Below are positions 1-11,400 of a stretch of 64,000 bases of DNA, in pieces. The position numbers and the translations under genes were made by a program. Each line of letters opens with the position of its first letter. Position 1 is the first letter of the stretch. The notes under the pieces are model-generated. The model ran no database searches. It was not told where the DNA came from and saw only the letters and a program-made list of their open reading frames with translations. Origin of the DNA: Microcebus murinus (taxonomy: Eukaryota > Chordata > Mammalia > Primates > Cheirogaleidae). The stretch spans positions 50,558,001 to 50,622,000 of the forward strand of contig NC_134109.1 in NCBI RefSeq assembly GCF_040939455.1, given 5' to 3'.

Positions 1-950
1 ATGAAAAAACATTAGCTGGTGAAAATTACTTAAAAAACAAATAATACCATTCCAAGCCCCTGAAAATTTTGACAAGGAAACAGAGCAAATGAAGAAACAT
101 TTAATCATGGAAATTTACTAAATCTCAGCAAGAACAGCCAGTCTGTTAGACTTGAGTTACAACCCTCTCCCTCTGCCCCCAAGCTCAGCATAACAGAACC
201 TTCACTAGAGGCAGGTGTGGACAAGAAGACAGGGCTGCTTTTCTTCCCAGCTCTTCGTTAATGGCTACTTTAGCTTACCAGGAGGAACAGGTTGCCATTA
301 TTTATCATCTATTTGAGTTCTGTCTTTCAGAGGCTAAATTCAAGGTGAGTTGGCCCAAGATTTCTCAGGTGCCATTCTTCTACCTGGCACCCATCCAAAA
401 GGCACAGGCTGTACCCCAGGCATCAAAGGCCAAGAAAATTGAATTGGGACCTTGATACCTCTTAATCCAACTTTCTCATAATACAAAGGCTCCACAGAGG
501 ATAGGTAGGCAAGCTAGGAACACCAGAGGATAACTGCTCAGCACTCTGCTCATTGTGAAGCAGGGATGCCACTACAAGAGAATCTGGCCACTGTCTTGCC
601 CATAACTCTGGAGCAATGAATAAGAAATTTTGCCTAGGAGAAAAATGTCGTAGGAACAGAATGAATTGAAACTCACCCCAAAGGAAACTGGCTTTATTTG
701 GAACAGAGCATGGGGAAGTTCAAGCCTAAGAGTACTCTCCAGCAAAATGAAGATTTAGGTGGTAAACAGTAAGAGGAGGTTGGTAGCTCCATGAAAGCAA
801 TAAGTGAAACTGTAGGCTCACTAGTTTATCAGAGAGAACCTTTACCAGAGAATGAGATGGCTAAGAATTTCCCTCTGTGATCAGAAAAAATCTCCAAGGA
901 ATGGGCTCCATAATTATTCATGAAATGAGATCAAAATTTTATTAGATCAG
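1..950. other. Unassigned sequence, moderately GC-rich for the window
   Basis: No gene or confidently named repeat is seen. A 64-codon open frame at 261-455 has no recognisable domain and I regard it as chance. From about 960 the sequence changes to L1-like A-rich sequence. Confidence 0.4.
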
Positions 951-959
951 AGGATGGAA

Positions 960-1520
960 CAATTTATGTTCCAGAGCAATGTCAGAATAAAAAAGAGAAA
1001 TCAGCTAGAAATTTGGGAAATTTACAAATATGTGAACTTAAATAGCATGCTCTGAAATAACCAATGGGTCAAAGGAGAAATCACATATTAATATTAGAGT
1101 TAGAAAATTAGAAATACTTTCAGAAGAATGAAAATAAATACAATATCTCATGAAGAATCAATAAAATGTGGTATATTCATGCAATAGAATAGTATTTTTA
1201 TAAATAAAAATGATGAATATGTACCCATGCTATAATGTAGATGAACCTTGAAACTATTATGCTAAGGAAAGAAGCCAGACAAAAGACCACATTGTGTGTG
1301 ATTCCAACTATATAAAATGGCCAAAGTATGCAAATGTATAGAGACAAAAAATAGATTAGTGGTAGTTTGGAAGTATTGGAGGGAAATGGGAAGTGAACAC
1401 TAATGGGTACAAGATTACTGTTTGCAGAAATGAAAATGTTTTAAAATTTATTGTGTGATGTGTGACTCTGAATATACTAAAAATCTTTGTATTATACACT
1501 TTAGATATTTGAATTGTTTG
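960..1520 (+). mobile_element. Ancient L1M fragment (ORF2-like piece plus 3' end)
   Basis: At 1010-1120 there is an A-rich stretch resembling L1 coding sequence (it includes the familiar 'aaccaatgggtcaaag' string). From about 1150 it switches to the typical L1M 3'-terminal coding and UTR pattern: a one-base-shifted 'tggtatattcatgcaat...tagaatagtat' block, then the 'aagccagacaaaagaccacat' segment, then a degenerate 3' UTR ending near 1515. Many substitutions and small gaps mark it as old. The internal jump near 1150 suggests an internal deletion or two fragments. The subfamily cannot be named without alignment. Confidence 0.65.
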
Positions 1521-2192
1521 GTTCTAAAATAATTCTGTAGGGGAAATACTGAGTTAAATCTCAAAATTTTATGAATATATTAGTATAGATATTATTGACT
1601 ATTCTAAATAGCTCAAAACAATACTTAACCTTAGAAAAATATGTCTTTTACAATACACATACTTGTGGCTTTCTGAATTTTATTTTTAAACCAAGGCATT
1701 GAATCAATTAAGACTTTCCAATTAAAATATTTTAAAAAATTCTAAGAAACATAATGAAAACATAGCAATGAATTTTGGCTTTCAAATGTTTAATATTATT
1801 ACAATGAAAGAAAACAAATGAATTCCAAAATAAAATTATAAGCTCTTCTCCATTGTCACAGAGGTTATCAAAAAACTTACTAGACTTTTATGATTTTCAA
1901 TAAATGTCCATTAATGATACTGGTTGCTATTAGTGTTATAATTATGTTATTAACAAGAGGAGGAAAAAAGCAGAGAAGCAGGAATAACAAATTTAATTCA
2001 TCAGAGAGCAAGTGAAACATGGCTGATTGAACATATATTTGATTTCTCCTCTCCCCAAACCACACTAACGTGACAACACAGTATTCAAAGTTTAAATCCC
2101 TCAAGGACAAAGACATCACAGAGGAGAAAAGAGTAGACAACTTTAGAACCCTGGAAGAGGGAGTGTAAAAATTAATTTAGCAGATTGAATAA

Positions 2193-2372
2193 ATTTGAAA
2201 GTGTGATCCCTTGATCAGCAGCATCATCTTCACCAGGGAACATGTTAAAAATGTAACTTTTTTTGGCTCCACTCCAGATCTGCTGACTCAGAATCTTTGA
2301 GGAGGCCCAGCTGTGTTCTAACAAACCCTTCTAGTGATTCTGATACACATCGAAGTTGGAGATCCACTGGTC
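2193..2372 (-). mobile_element. MER5A (non-autonomous hAT-Charlie) in reverse orientation
   Basis: The order of segments matches MER5A read from its 3' end: 'gatcagcagcatcatcttcacc', 'gggaacatgttaaaaatg', 'gaggcccagctgtgtt', 'aacaaacccttctagtgattctg', then a degraded right terminal repeat ending at 'gagatccactgg'. About 180 bp, close to the family's full length. The left terminal repeat is eroded. The divergence is typical of a repeat shared by placental mammals. Confidence 0.85.
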
Positions 2373-2659
2373 CAAACAATTAGAAGCACCAGGTGTAAAT
2401 AAGGTAGTACTTAAAACAGGAAGATTAATTGGAAGGTTTAATAAGGTGTCACATTCACGTTAATAATTATGGTAACTGGCCTCCTCAACCATTAAAAGGC
2501 AGGGCACTAGATATAATACACAGCGGTGAATAAGGATCTCAAATAGAGTGATTAATTTAAAGATCTGGTGCCAACCAGAACTAGGAAATATCCAAACAGG
2601 TATGGCATGTGGTTTCACTTCTTCCCTTTTATGCCCCCTCTCTGTATCGTTGAGTATAC

Positions 2660-3215
2660 ATTAATTCACTTCTTGTTAAATCTCTATGTCAACATTTAAT
2701 CCCTGCCCCTAAGAGAGACGGTTTAATTAGTTCAATCAATCACTAGGTAATATAGACTCTCTTTGTTCACATGTCAGAGTACACTTGGCTGCCCACACCA
2801 ATGAGCTGTGGCCATGTCACATGGTGAAATACAGGGCAATATGTATATACATTCAAATCCTTCAAAAAGGGAAGTGGGATATCACAAAGTTTTTCACGAG
2901 AATCCCCTACCTGACCTTTTCTTTTTCTTGCATTACATGGTAAAATGCATCTTGTATGGCCCTAACCAGAAGGTCACTCTTGTGGCTCAGGTGGAAATTT
3001 TGCCCTGATATCTCTATAATTTTTTATCAGTCAGATAAAAAGAATTTTAAAAATTCTAAATTTTTAGTATTTCCCTTACCTTTGAATTATTGATAAAAAT
3101 TAATTCACTTCTTGTTAAATCTTCTGTATGTGAAAAATTGAACCTCCTACTGAGAGAGATAATTGTTCGGTCAGCCAGTAGATTGTGCAGAATCTCTTGG
3201 TTAATCCAAGAGCTC
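2660..3215. repeat. Diverged direct repeat pair of about 110-125 bp
   Basis: A 24-bp identical string (positions 2660-2683 and 3099-3122) begins two blocks that continue in the same order with substitutions: a short spacer, 'gagagac/gagagat', a 'tagt/cagc' segment and 'agactctctttg/agaatctcttgg'. Spacing is 439 bp. The repeat family is not recognised. It could be two copies of an interspersed repeat or remnants of paired terminal repeats. Confidence 0.55.
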
Positions 3216-6200
3216 TCCGATTTTTCACAAAAATATTCCTTCAATTAATTGAATGACAGTCTACTGGACTAAATTTGAATTTGAATAAAAATTCTAATAG
3301 TTTCCACATAAAACAAACTAAATTCTCTTTTCTTCTTTTGAAAATTTTAAGGTGTTTAAAAACTAGTTTACTTTTAAAATCATCATCAGAGATTGGTCTG
3401 AAGTCTTCAAATCTTGCTATCATGAACATATTTTTAAGTGTCACATTCAAAATTTTTAAATTATTATTTCAAAATTATATTTGATACAACCTTTGGGTTT
3501 TAACATAAATAAATCTCTTAATCTCTCTATTTTTGTTACTTTGGTAAAAAAAAATAAACCTACATTTTCAATTATTTTGTCTGGCCAATTATTTTTACAT
3601 CATATTGTTATGCTCTTAAGTGTAATGATTAGTAATTCACAATGTCAACATATCATAAGCATATTTCTGCTTGTTTGTAAGAATTCCAGGAAACAATGGT
3701 TATTAAGAAGCATACAAAAGTGAGTTGATGGCAAAGTACTGTTTTCTTTGTTTTGGGATCTCTGTTGATTCAGGATTGGATTATGTCCAACTATAAAAAA
3801 AATTATCATTTAATAAAGAAGAAGTGGTAGCATGAACACTCAATGTAGAAATAAAAATAAAATGGAAATAAGCCCAATTTTGGTTAGGAAATGGAAGTTT
3901 ATTCCTCACACACAAGTTAGTTGTAAGGCAGGTAGGAAAGGGAGCCTACTATGTAAAGCTAAAAAATGATCTCTCATCTTCAACACCAGTCATCTAATAT
4001 GTCCTGGAGCATCCACCTTTAGAATGAATGGTAAAAATTGGAGTAGAGATTATTCAGGTGGTTTCTAGGAGACAGACTGCCTACATTCTGTTACCCTTAC
4101 CTTAATCCCATGGCCATACCTACCTGTAAAAGAGGCTAGAAAATGTAATTTTGCTCTGTGTCAAAAGAAAAGGGAAATAGTCTACATTTCCATTTCATTC
4201 TCCTAACTACACTTTAAAAACACTCATTTCTTTCCCAAGCGAGCCAACCCCGAGAACTATGCCATCACTAGATAAACTCAAGGTCCAGGAGCTTCAGATC
4301 AGAGACGAGTCCTCTTTCACAGGTCAAGGTGTGGGTCCATGAAGCCCACAATTATGAATTATAAAAATAAGTTATCTGTTCTCCAGACACTCAACCCAAT
4401 AATACTATTCAATTTTTTAAACATTAACATTTTGGATAAATACTTAGTAACTTGAAGAAATGCACATAACCTCTTATGTGACAATGAGTGATATATAACT
4501 CTATAATATGAATTCAGTTTTGAAGAAAAAGAGTGAAAAATGATAACATTTTTACTCGGGTACTGGCTTTGTGTTATTCTTTATGGAACTGAGTTTTCTT
4601 CTTTGTTCAACATTTTGAAAGAGGCTCTGGAGTCCAAAAAGAACAATCACTTGATTCTACATACCTTGCATCTTTAGGAGTTGTGGCATTTTGTCTGAAA
4701 GATTTGTAAAGGGTATAGTCCAAATTGGGTTCTTTCTGCTATATCTGGCCTATCACTCATCTATGGCTCATGAAAAGAGGTTGGTGTTTAGGAGGCTGGG
4801 AGAAAGAGGAAATATTTTGAGAGACTTGCTGTGCTCTGCATGGAGAGGTGGCATCTCTTTGCCTCAGGTGAGAAGAGCTTTAAGGGGATCTCTCAGGGAG
4901 TTTGATAAATGACCCTAACATTTGAGGGCCATAGACACTGCCATTTGACTCACTCTCCAGAGATCATAAGGCAAGGTTACGTGGCTGGCCCTCCTCGTGT
5001 CTGGAAAGGAACAAAAGTGAAGTGCTGACCCAGGTGAGTGCTGCACTTGCACTGATCGATATGCAACAGTGTATCCCAGAGTCCAAATGTGGACCTTGCA
5101 GCAGGGAGTGTGTCTGCAGTCACCTTATAAGAGACATCACCACCAAGCACCACTGTGAACTGAAGGGAGCACAATAGAAAGAAATCCGCCAGAGGGGCTG
5201 AGGAGGGGGCTAAATAGTCATCCTCAGGGGAGGAAGGCCCACATCACAGCAGTCCTCTCCCCATGAAACAAAGAGCTACGAATTGTCTACCTGACACACA
5301 GGAGAGCCAGATCCTAGATTGCAATTTATTCAACTAATTAAAATTGTAGTCTTCTCACCCATTGTTCTAGCCCAATTCTGTAGGTGTCACAAATAAGGGC
5401 AAGCTAGAAAAGAGTCAGAACAAGACAGAATCCAGTCATGCCTCTGGCTCAGGACACACATTCCACTCAGAGGTCGGCTGGCACTTAGGGGAAGACAGCA
5501 TTTCAAAAATGATGTCAATTTGGAATTTTTACCAATGCAGCGGATGGGGATTTACTTAGTGAAAAGAAGTTATTTCTGCAAGTAACAGCAACCAGAAGAA
5601 TATGTAATTTCTAAAAGTAATTTGAAAAGCATGGAATCACCCAAGTATTTCAATCCAGAAACTAAAATTAATAGGGAGTTAAAAAAATTACTTTCTGCCT
5701 GCAATCTAAAAAGCCCATTTCATGCCATAAACCAGTTGTATTCATAATTACCTGGATTTTTGTAATTTCCTACAATGAAGAAAAGTTATTATAGAGCAGA
5801 AAGTGGTTGTTTAAGTATGTATAGTTGTGTGTGTGTGTACATGTGCACACAGGCATGTACCAGTATAGCAGTGTATCTACCTGATGTTAAGACAAATGAT
5901 CAATTCTGACAATTCAGTCCAAAATGTCAAACTAGATGTTTGGCATGAGGCAGGTACAAACAAGTTCAGCATTGACTGAATTTTTAACATTTCAGGCAGT
6001 TATCTGAATGTCATGGAGATCAAAATATAGAATGTGATGACCTAAAATCTTTAGCCAAAAGGTTGAGCTTTGCAGAAACTTGCATTTTATGCATTATAGA
6101 TTAATTTGCTAACTAAATAATTTCCCCATGCTTATCCTTTTAATAATTCATAGGAAGCTCATCAGGTGTAGATAAAAAGTTCACAACAATTAGTTTCAAA

Positions 6201-6332
6201 CAAATATTTTAGCACACTATAGCATGATTGTTCTGCAACGATCAGTTACCAAGATTAGAATACATCATTCATCCAGTCAAAGCCACAAATTAGTAATTCT
6301 TTCCTCCTCATATTCAGTTATCCTTGCATATA
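3216..6332. other. Unassigned sequence with short (GT)n
   Basis: No host gene or confidently named repeat. The stretch 4690-5290 is GC-richer than its surroundings and has short opposing open frames (4691-4912 plus, 4977-5174 minus) without any recognisable domain. A short (GT)n run lies near 5826-5840. Confidence 0.4.
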
Positions 6333-6373
6333 TAGGTTATACATATATGTAGGTTACATATATGTATAACCTA
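6333..6373. repeat. Perfect inverted repeat, 19-bp arms, 3-nt spacer
   Basis: The left arm (6333-6351) is the exact reverse complement of the right arm (6355-6373), with the spacer ggt between. The arms contain alternating 'acatatatgta' cores, so slippage in AT-rich DNA may have contributed. No repeat family is assigned. Confidence 0.9.
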
Positions 6374-7125
6374 CAGTTATACAGAGGTGGAAGAAACAAT
6401 TTTCTGAACAACTGCTAAATGTGTTGTACTATTTTATGTGATAAAGGTACATAAAAGAATACAGAGTTGGCTCCTCTCACAAAATATTCACAATCTTAGG
6501 AGTAAAAAAGGAAAATGAGAGGAAACAATTTTAATTCAAGCTAATATATGCTAACATGGTGGTAAATATAACCTTGTATGTATCAAAATAAGAGCAAACT
6601 CCTCAGGTTTTTTAGGAAACTTGAGGATGCCTTTATAAAGGTTACATACATACCCTATATTTCATTCCTTTTGAATGACACTACTCCCAGTTACAGAAAA
6701 AGCCAGGCCTTCATTTATTTTTATTTTCTTATTCATTTATTTGCATATCAAAATGTTTATTTAGCAGTTTACTCCACAAACATTGATTCAGTTGTTTACT
6801 CTCAACTCTTGTCTAGAACAAAGTTAATAATATGAAATTTTTAATAATAGTTCTTGATAATTTTCTTGAGAGATTAGTTAACATTGAACAACAGAATTAG
6901 AAGCTATAAACATAGTTTCCTTTCCAGATAGCTTAAAAATATTATAAACTCCCTAATTAAACTTAATTGTAGAAAAAATTATTGATGATAGTTCTATAGT
7001 ACTTCACATATAGTCTATAAATTATTTCTATTCTTCCATAGATAAACATATATGTATTTAATACCAAATACCTTAGAACTGGGACTAAAAGTTTTGATAA
7101 GCTCACTGCTTTTATCTTTGTTTAA

Positions 7126-7164
7126 TTTGCATTCAGTTTATGAATGCAAATTCATGAATGCAAA
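7126..7164. repeat. Small hairpin followed by a direct copy of its arm
   Basis: 'tttgcattca' (7126-7135) pairs with 'tgaatgcaaa' (7141-7150), and the latter is repeated directly at 7155-7164. This is the same inverted-then-direct arrangement, in miniature, as the cluster at 58.24-58.38 kb. Confidence 0.75.
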
Positions 7165-7609
7165 CAGTACTGCTTGTCGCTACTGTTACTCATTTCTATT
7201 TTATAGAATATCATTCTCAAATAATCATATAGATCCTGTTATTTAGACTAACACGTTGACAGGTTGAAATTGGACTGCTTGCAAGCAGTGCTGCTAGATG
7301 TGGGGAAATCAGTTTGCTCCCTTTTGATGGGTGCTGTTTTTAGATTGGTGTAAAATTCCCTGTACTATTTAATAAAATAAAACATTACCTTATGTATATT
7401 AATTATAGTAAATCATATTGAGTTGAATTTAAAGTATAATTTATCTGCTAAACACAAAATAATTATATGTATTCAGATGGCTTTTACTGCATAAAATAAG
7501 GAATCAGGTCACCAAAATGCCCACTTCTTAAAAAATACTTATATTGATCAGCTCATAAATAATGCCTTATGATTTTAGAATATTTCTTGTTCTTTATGGA
7601 CTTCTTATT

Positions 7610-7885
7610 TCTTTTTTTTAATCTCAAAATATGAAGGGCATACAAATGTTTTTCTTACATGGATACATTGTATAATGCTTAAGTAAGGGCCTTTGGTGTA
7701 TCCATCACCAACACAATCTTCATTGTACCCAACAGATAGGTTTTAATACCTCATACCCCCTCCCAGCCTCCACCTTCCTAGTTTCCAATGTGTTTTATAT
7801 CTCTTTGTGCCTAGCTGTACCCATCAGTGAGCTCTCACTTATTAGTGAGAACATATGGTATTTGGTTTTCTATTCCTGAGATCCT
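7610..7885 (-). mobile_element. L1 3' UTR and end of ORF2, antisense (3' half of an inverted L1)
   Basis: It starts with a T-rich run (7612-7620, the reverse of the poly-A tail) and continues as antisense primate L1 3' UTR, including 'ttacatggatacattgtat', 'gtatccatcacc', a C-rich stretch and 'gtgagaacatatggta'. It ends near 7885 in sequence corresponding to the last part of ORF2, directly beside sense ORF2 sequence. It is best read with 7895-10290 as one L1 insertion with its 5' part inverted. Confidence 0.8.
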
Positions 7886-8311
7886 TCATATCCCTTATGA
7901 ACATAGATGGAAAAATCCTCAACAAAATACTAGCAAACCAAACTCAACAACACATAAAAAAGATAATTCACCATAATCAAGTGGTTTTTCTCCCAGGGAT
8001 ACAAGAATGGCTCAATATATGCAAATCAATAAACGTGATTCATCACATAAACAGAAGCAAAAGCAAAGATTGTATAATCTTCTCAATCGATACAGAAAAA
8101 GCATTCAATAAAATCCAGCTCCATTGCCTGATAAAAACCCTCAACAAACTAGACATAGAAGGAACATACCTCAAAATTATATAACCACATATGTGATAAA
8201 CCCTCAGCAAAGATCATACTGAATGGGGAAAAGTTGAAAGCATTCCTCCTAAGAACTGAAATAAGACAAGGGTGCCCACTGTCACCATTTCTATTCAACA
8301 TAATATTGGTA

Positions 8312-8317
8312 GTCCTA
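8312..8317. repeat. Target-site duplication of the LTR (left copy)
   Basis: 'gtccta', repeated exactly at 9237-9242. Removing 8318-9242 restores continuous L1 ORF2. Confidence 0.85.
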
Positions 8318-9236
8318 TGCAGGCATTGGGCAGGCCTGCAAGGAGATTAGCTACTTCTCCCCACGAAGCCAGGTCCCTTAAATAGGGGTTGTTACAGAGG
8401 ATAAAAAAATTGATAGGAAATAGAGAATAAAAGTATACACAGAGACTAAGGTATATAGTTTTATATAAAAAGATCAGTATAACAGCGGGGTACTCAGGAG
8501 TCTGGACATATCTCCGTGAATGATCCAGAGTTATGGTTAGATTCACATAGGTTTTTATAATCACAGATATCAATTACCAGTTGTCAGGGTAACACATTTG
8601 CATATCAGATAGTGCGGTTGCTATGAGAACAGGATTACACAGGTAGTGGGTAGGGTCAAAAGTCTTCTCAAAGGGCTTCTAACAAATTCTAATCTATCTA
8701 GGTGAACAAAGACGTACAAAGTCTTTCACGGACTAACTTCTAAGTTCTAAGAGGTAGTTATTAATTAACAGAGGTAGAACAAAGAGGTATAATGGCTCTG
8801 TATTTCTTTGATCTAGTTATTGTGAACTTAAAGGCAGACATTCAGGAGAGAGAAGGAGGCCCATTTTCTACAAAAACAAATTATTCATAACTACAGGGGC
8901 GCATCTTTGGGCAAAAGGCATTCATTTTCTCTGGCTCCCATCATGTAAGCCAGTTATTTACCCTATTTTTGCCTTTTAAGAAACAGGAAGGCTCCACAGA
9001 TGAGAAAACAGGGGAAGCCTATGGAAAACATCCTTACTGAAGCCTTGAGAGCCCTCCCAAGGTGGAAGCCCTTGATAAGAGAACTAGAGAATATGAGAAT
9101 AAATTCACATATTCCTTCAGGGCAAAACCCTGCAAACTCCTGTTTCTGTCTTTACTATAGCAATATTGGGCTATGCAATAAAATAATGATATTATGAGCC
9201 ACATCTCATTAATTCCTCAATCATATTTCCCCAACA
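8318..9236. mobile_element. ERV solo LTR, 919 bp, 6-bp target-site duplication (class II-like)
   Basis: The insert interrupts L1 ORF2 exactly: 'gtccta' at 8312-8317 precedes a TG and is repeated at 9237-9242 after a CA, and the L1 reading continues on the far side. TG...CA ends with a 6-bp duplication and no internal coding region are what a solo LTR of a class II (ERVK/betaretrovirus-like) element should look like. Read on the minus strand it begins TGTTGGGG and has a TATA-like 'tatataaaac' about 150 bp before its end. On the plus strand an AATAAA (about 9178) lies some 55 bp before the end. Orientation is therefore not settled, though I lean to minus. There are no gag, pol or env remnants. 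Confidence 0.8.
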
Positions 9237-9354
9237 GTCCTAGCCAGAGCAAACAGGCAAGAAAAAGAAACAAAGGTTATCCAAATTGAATAAGAGGACA
9301 TCAAACTACCCCTGTTTGCTGATGATACTATCTTGTGTCTATAAAACCCTAAAG

Positions 9355-9545
9355 CAGGCATTCTCAAACTATGGCCCGTGGGCCACATGCAGGTGTTTTT
9401 GCCCATTTGATTTTTTACTTCAAAATAAGATATGTACAGTATGCATAGGAATTTGTTCATAGTTTTTTTTAAACTATAGTCCGGCCCTCCAACCATCTGA
9501 GGGACAGTAAACTGGCCCCTTGTTTAAAAAGTTTGAGGACCTCTG
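9355..9545 (-). mobile_element. Short non-autonomous hAT transposon with TIRs and 8-bp duplication
   Basis: 191 bp, bounded by 'caggcattctcaaac' and 'gtttgaggacctctg', which are imperfect inverted repeats. It is flanked by ccctaaag (9347-9354) and cactaaag (9546-9553), an 8-bp duplication with one mismatch. The inner sequence ('cagtaaactggcccc', 'ccggccctccaac', 'aagtaaaaaat...gggcaaaaacacc' read in reverse) matches my memory of a hAT MITE reported from some bats and strepsirrhines. It lies inside the L1 ORF2 remnant and so is younger than the L1. Strand is assigned from the remembered consensus orientation. Confidence 0.85.
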
Positions 9546-10920
9546 CACTAAAGAGTCCACCAAAAGACTGCTAAAATTGATAAATTTATCAAAGTCTCAG
9601 ATTATAAAATCAATGTGTACAAATCAGTAGCATTTCCATATATTAATAATAGTCAAGCTGATAGTCAAATCGAGGATTCAAAACCATATAAAATAGCTAC
9701 AATGTAAATAAAATACCTAGAAATATACTTAACCAAGGAGGTAAAAGGAGAACTGCAAAACAACTATGAACAAAATTATTGATGACACAAACAAATAGAA
9801 AAACATCTCTTACTCATGATTTGGTATAATCAACATCATTAAAATATCCATATTGCCCAATATGATTTATAGACTCAAAGCAATGCCAATCAAAATACCA
9901 AAGTCATATTTCATAGATCTAGAAAAAATAATCCTAAACTTGATTGGGAACCAAGAAAGAGCCTGAATAGCCAAAGCAATCTTAATCAACAAGAACAAAT
10001 CTCGATGAATCATACTCCCTGACTTCAAATTATACTACAAGGCTATAATAATGAAAATAGCATGGTACTATTATAAAAGTAGAGATGTAGAGTAATGGAA
10101 CAGAATAGGAACTCAGAAATAAAACCATATTACTATGACCAGCTGATCTTTGACAAAGCAGACAACAATATACTTTGGGGAAAGGAAGCCCTATTATATA
10201 AATGATGCTGGGAAAATTGGATAGCCACATGCAGAAGGATGAAACAGGATCCCTCTCTCTCACCATATACAAAAATTAATTCAAGATCTTTGCCATAGGA
10301 ACAAATGGAGAAAGTTTTCACAGAGGTTGGGGAGAAAATAGGCAGGGGTTTTTGGAGAGGCCTACTTAAACATATTTATTTAACTAAATAAAAATATATT
10401 ATTTAAATTCACCTCTCATAAGCAGTATATTAGAGTAAGAATTCTCCTCACTATTGCATATTATTGATAAATAATTTTCTGTTTTGAAAAACTTCCCAAG
10501 ACATTAAATATTTATTGAGCTCCTATGAGAGGAATTAAAAATGGTTATACATAGAATTATAGCTCCCAGTGTTTGCTATCAAACTCAAATTCTATTAAGA
10601 AATTAGATATAACTGCTCGAGAAGTCAAATAATTGTATGAAAGAAAAATAATGCAACATAACAAATGACAGAGTATAGCAGTTTATTGGTGCCAAAAATT
10701 TACAAAAAATGAAGACACTATATACAAATAGACTTGACATAACTTCACAAAAACAAGCCACATCTGCAAAAAAATGATGGGTGGGATTTTAATAACTGTG
10801 ACATATATTGATGGGGTCAGGAGAAAGACAATGGGATTCTGTACCATTAAGTGTATGTGAAGAATATTGAGATACCTAAAAGAAATATGCCTCTTCAAAA
10901 CACTGCATCCATTTTTTAAA

Positions 10921-10990
10921 ATTCAATCATAAATATTGATAGAGCATGTACTACGTGCCAGGCACTCAGGTCTGAGAAGGAATAGAGTGA
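10921..10990 (-). repeat. Short ancient interspersed repeat fragment
   Basis: The 'atattgatagagcatgtact' and 'acgtgccaggcactc' strings resemble the widespread mammalian 'tattgagcacctactatgtgccaggcact' motif of MIR and LINE-related repeats. It is too short to assign. Confidence 0.4.
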
Positions 10991-11229
10991 ATAGGCACAG
11001 CACCTGATATTTAGAACCTAAAGTTTTTTCTACATAGAAAATACATATACAATACAAATATTCAGTGCCCTTTCACAGGTTCAAATTAAAATAATGTTTA
11101 TATGGATGTGTACACACATATATGTATATATATTTACATTATTGAAACTTTTTACATATTGTATATCTAAATTGTATGTAGATAGGTAGATAGATCGATG
11201 AATAAGTATCACACCAATGTTAATCAACA

Positions 11230-11400
11230 TATTTATCAACCAATCATTTAGCAATTATGCTATACCAAGTACTCCACCAGCACTTTACATATAGTACTGC
11301 ACTTATAGTTTCTACAACTTTAAGAAATAAAATTGTTAGAGTCATTTTGGGATAAAATTATTATTCATATTCTTGCCATCAACAAAAATGAAAAAAATCA
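11230..11400 (-). repeat. MIR-like SINE fragment, antisense
   Basis: Degraded antisense MIR order: a 'tataccaagtactccaccagcact' segment, then 'ttacatatagtact', then a tail reminiscent of the MIR core toward 'attattcatattcttgcc'. Divergence is high, as expected for this ancient family. Confidence 0.5.

Larger units (their letters stand above)
7895..10290 (+). pseudogene. L1 ORF2 remnant (reverse transcriptase to mid-C-terminal region), split by two later insertions
   Basis: Sense L1 ORF2 is found in three pieces: 7895-8317, 9243-9354 and 9554-10290. The first encodes reverse-transcriptase sequence (readable through about 8180 with residues like [22 protein letters not shown] and [13 protein letters not shown]). 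A stop at about 8182 and further frame breaks follow. The second encodes the region around the catalytic FADD motif ('tttgctgatgatactatc', 9314-9331), here with an altered residue before the two Asp codons. The third runs into the segment encoding 'LIFDKADNNI' and '[17 protein letters not shown]'. The protein is not functional. The gaps are exactly an ERV LTR and a hAT element. Confidence 0.9.

Noticed and set aside
4691..5174. GC-richer stretch with opposing frames, considered as a possible exon region
   Set aside because: No splice-bounded frame with codon bias or a known domain could be found on either strand.
8295..8573. 92-codon minus-strand frame that might be retroviral
   Set aside because: It is inside the LTR terminal region; no gag, pro, pol or env similarity seen.
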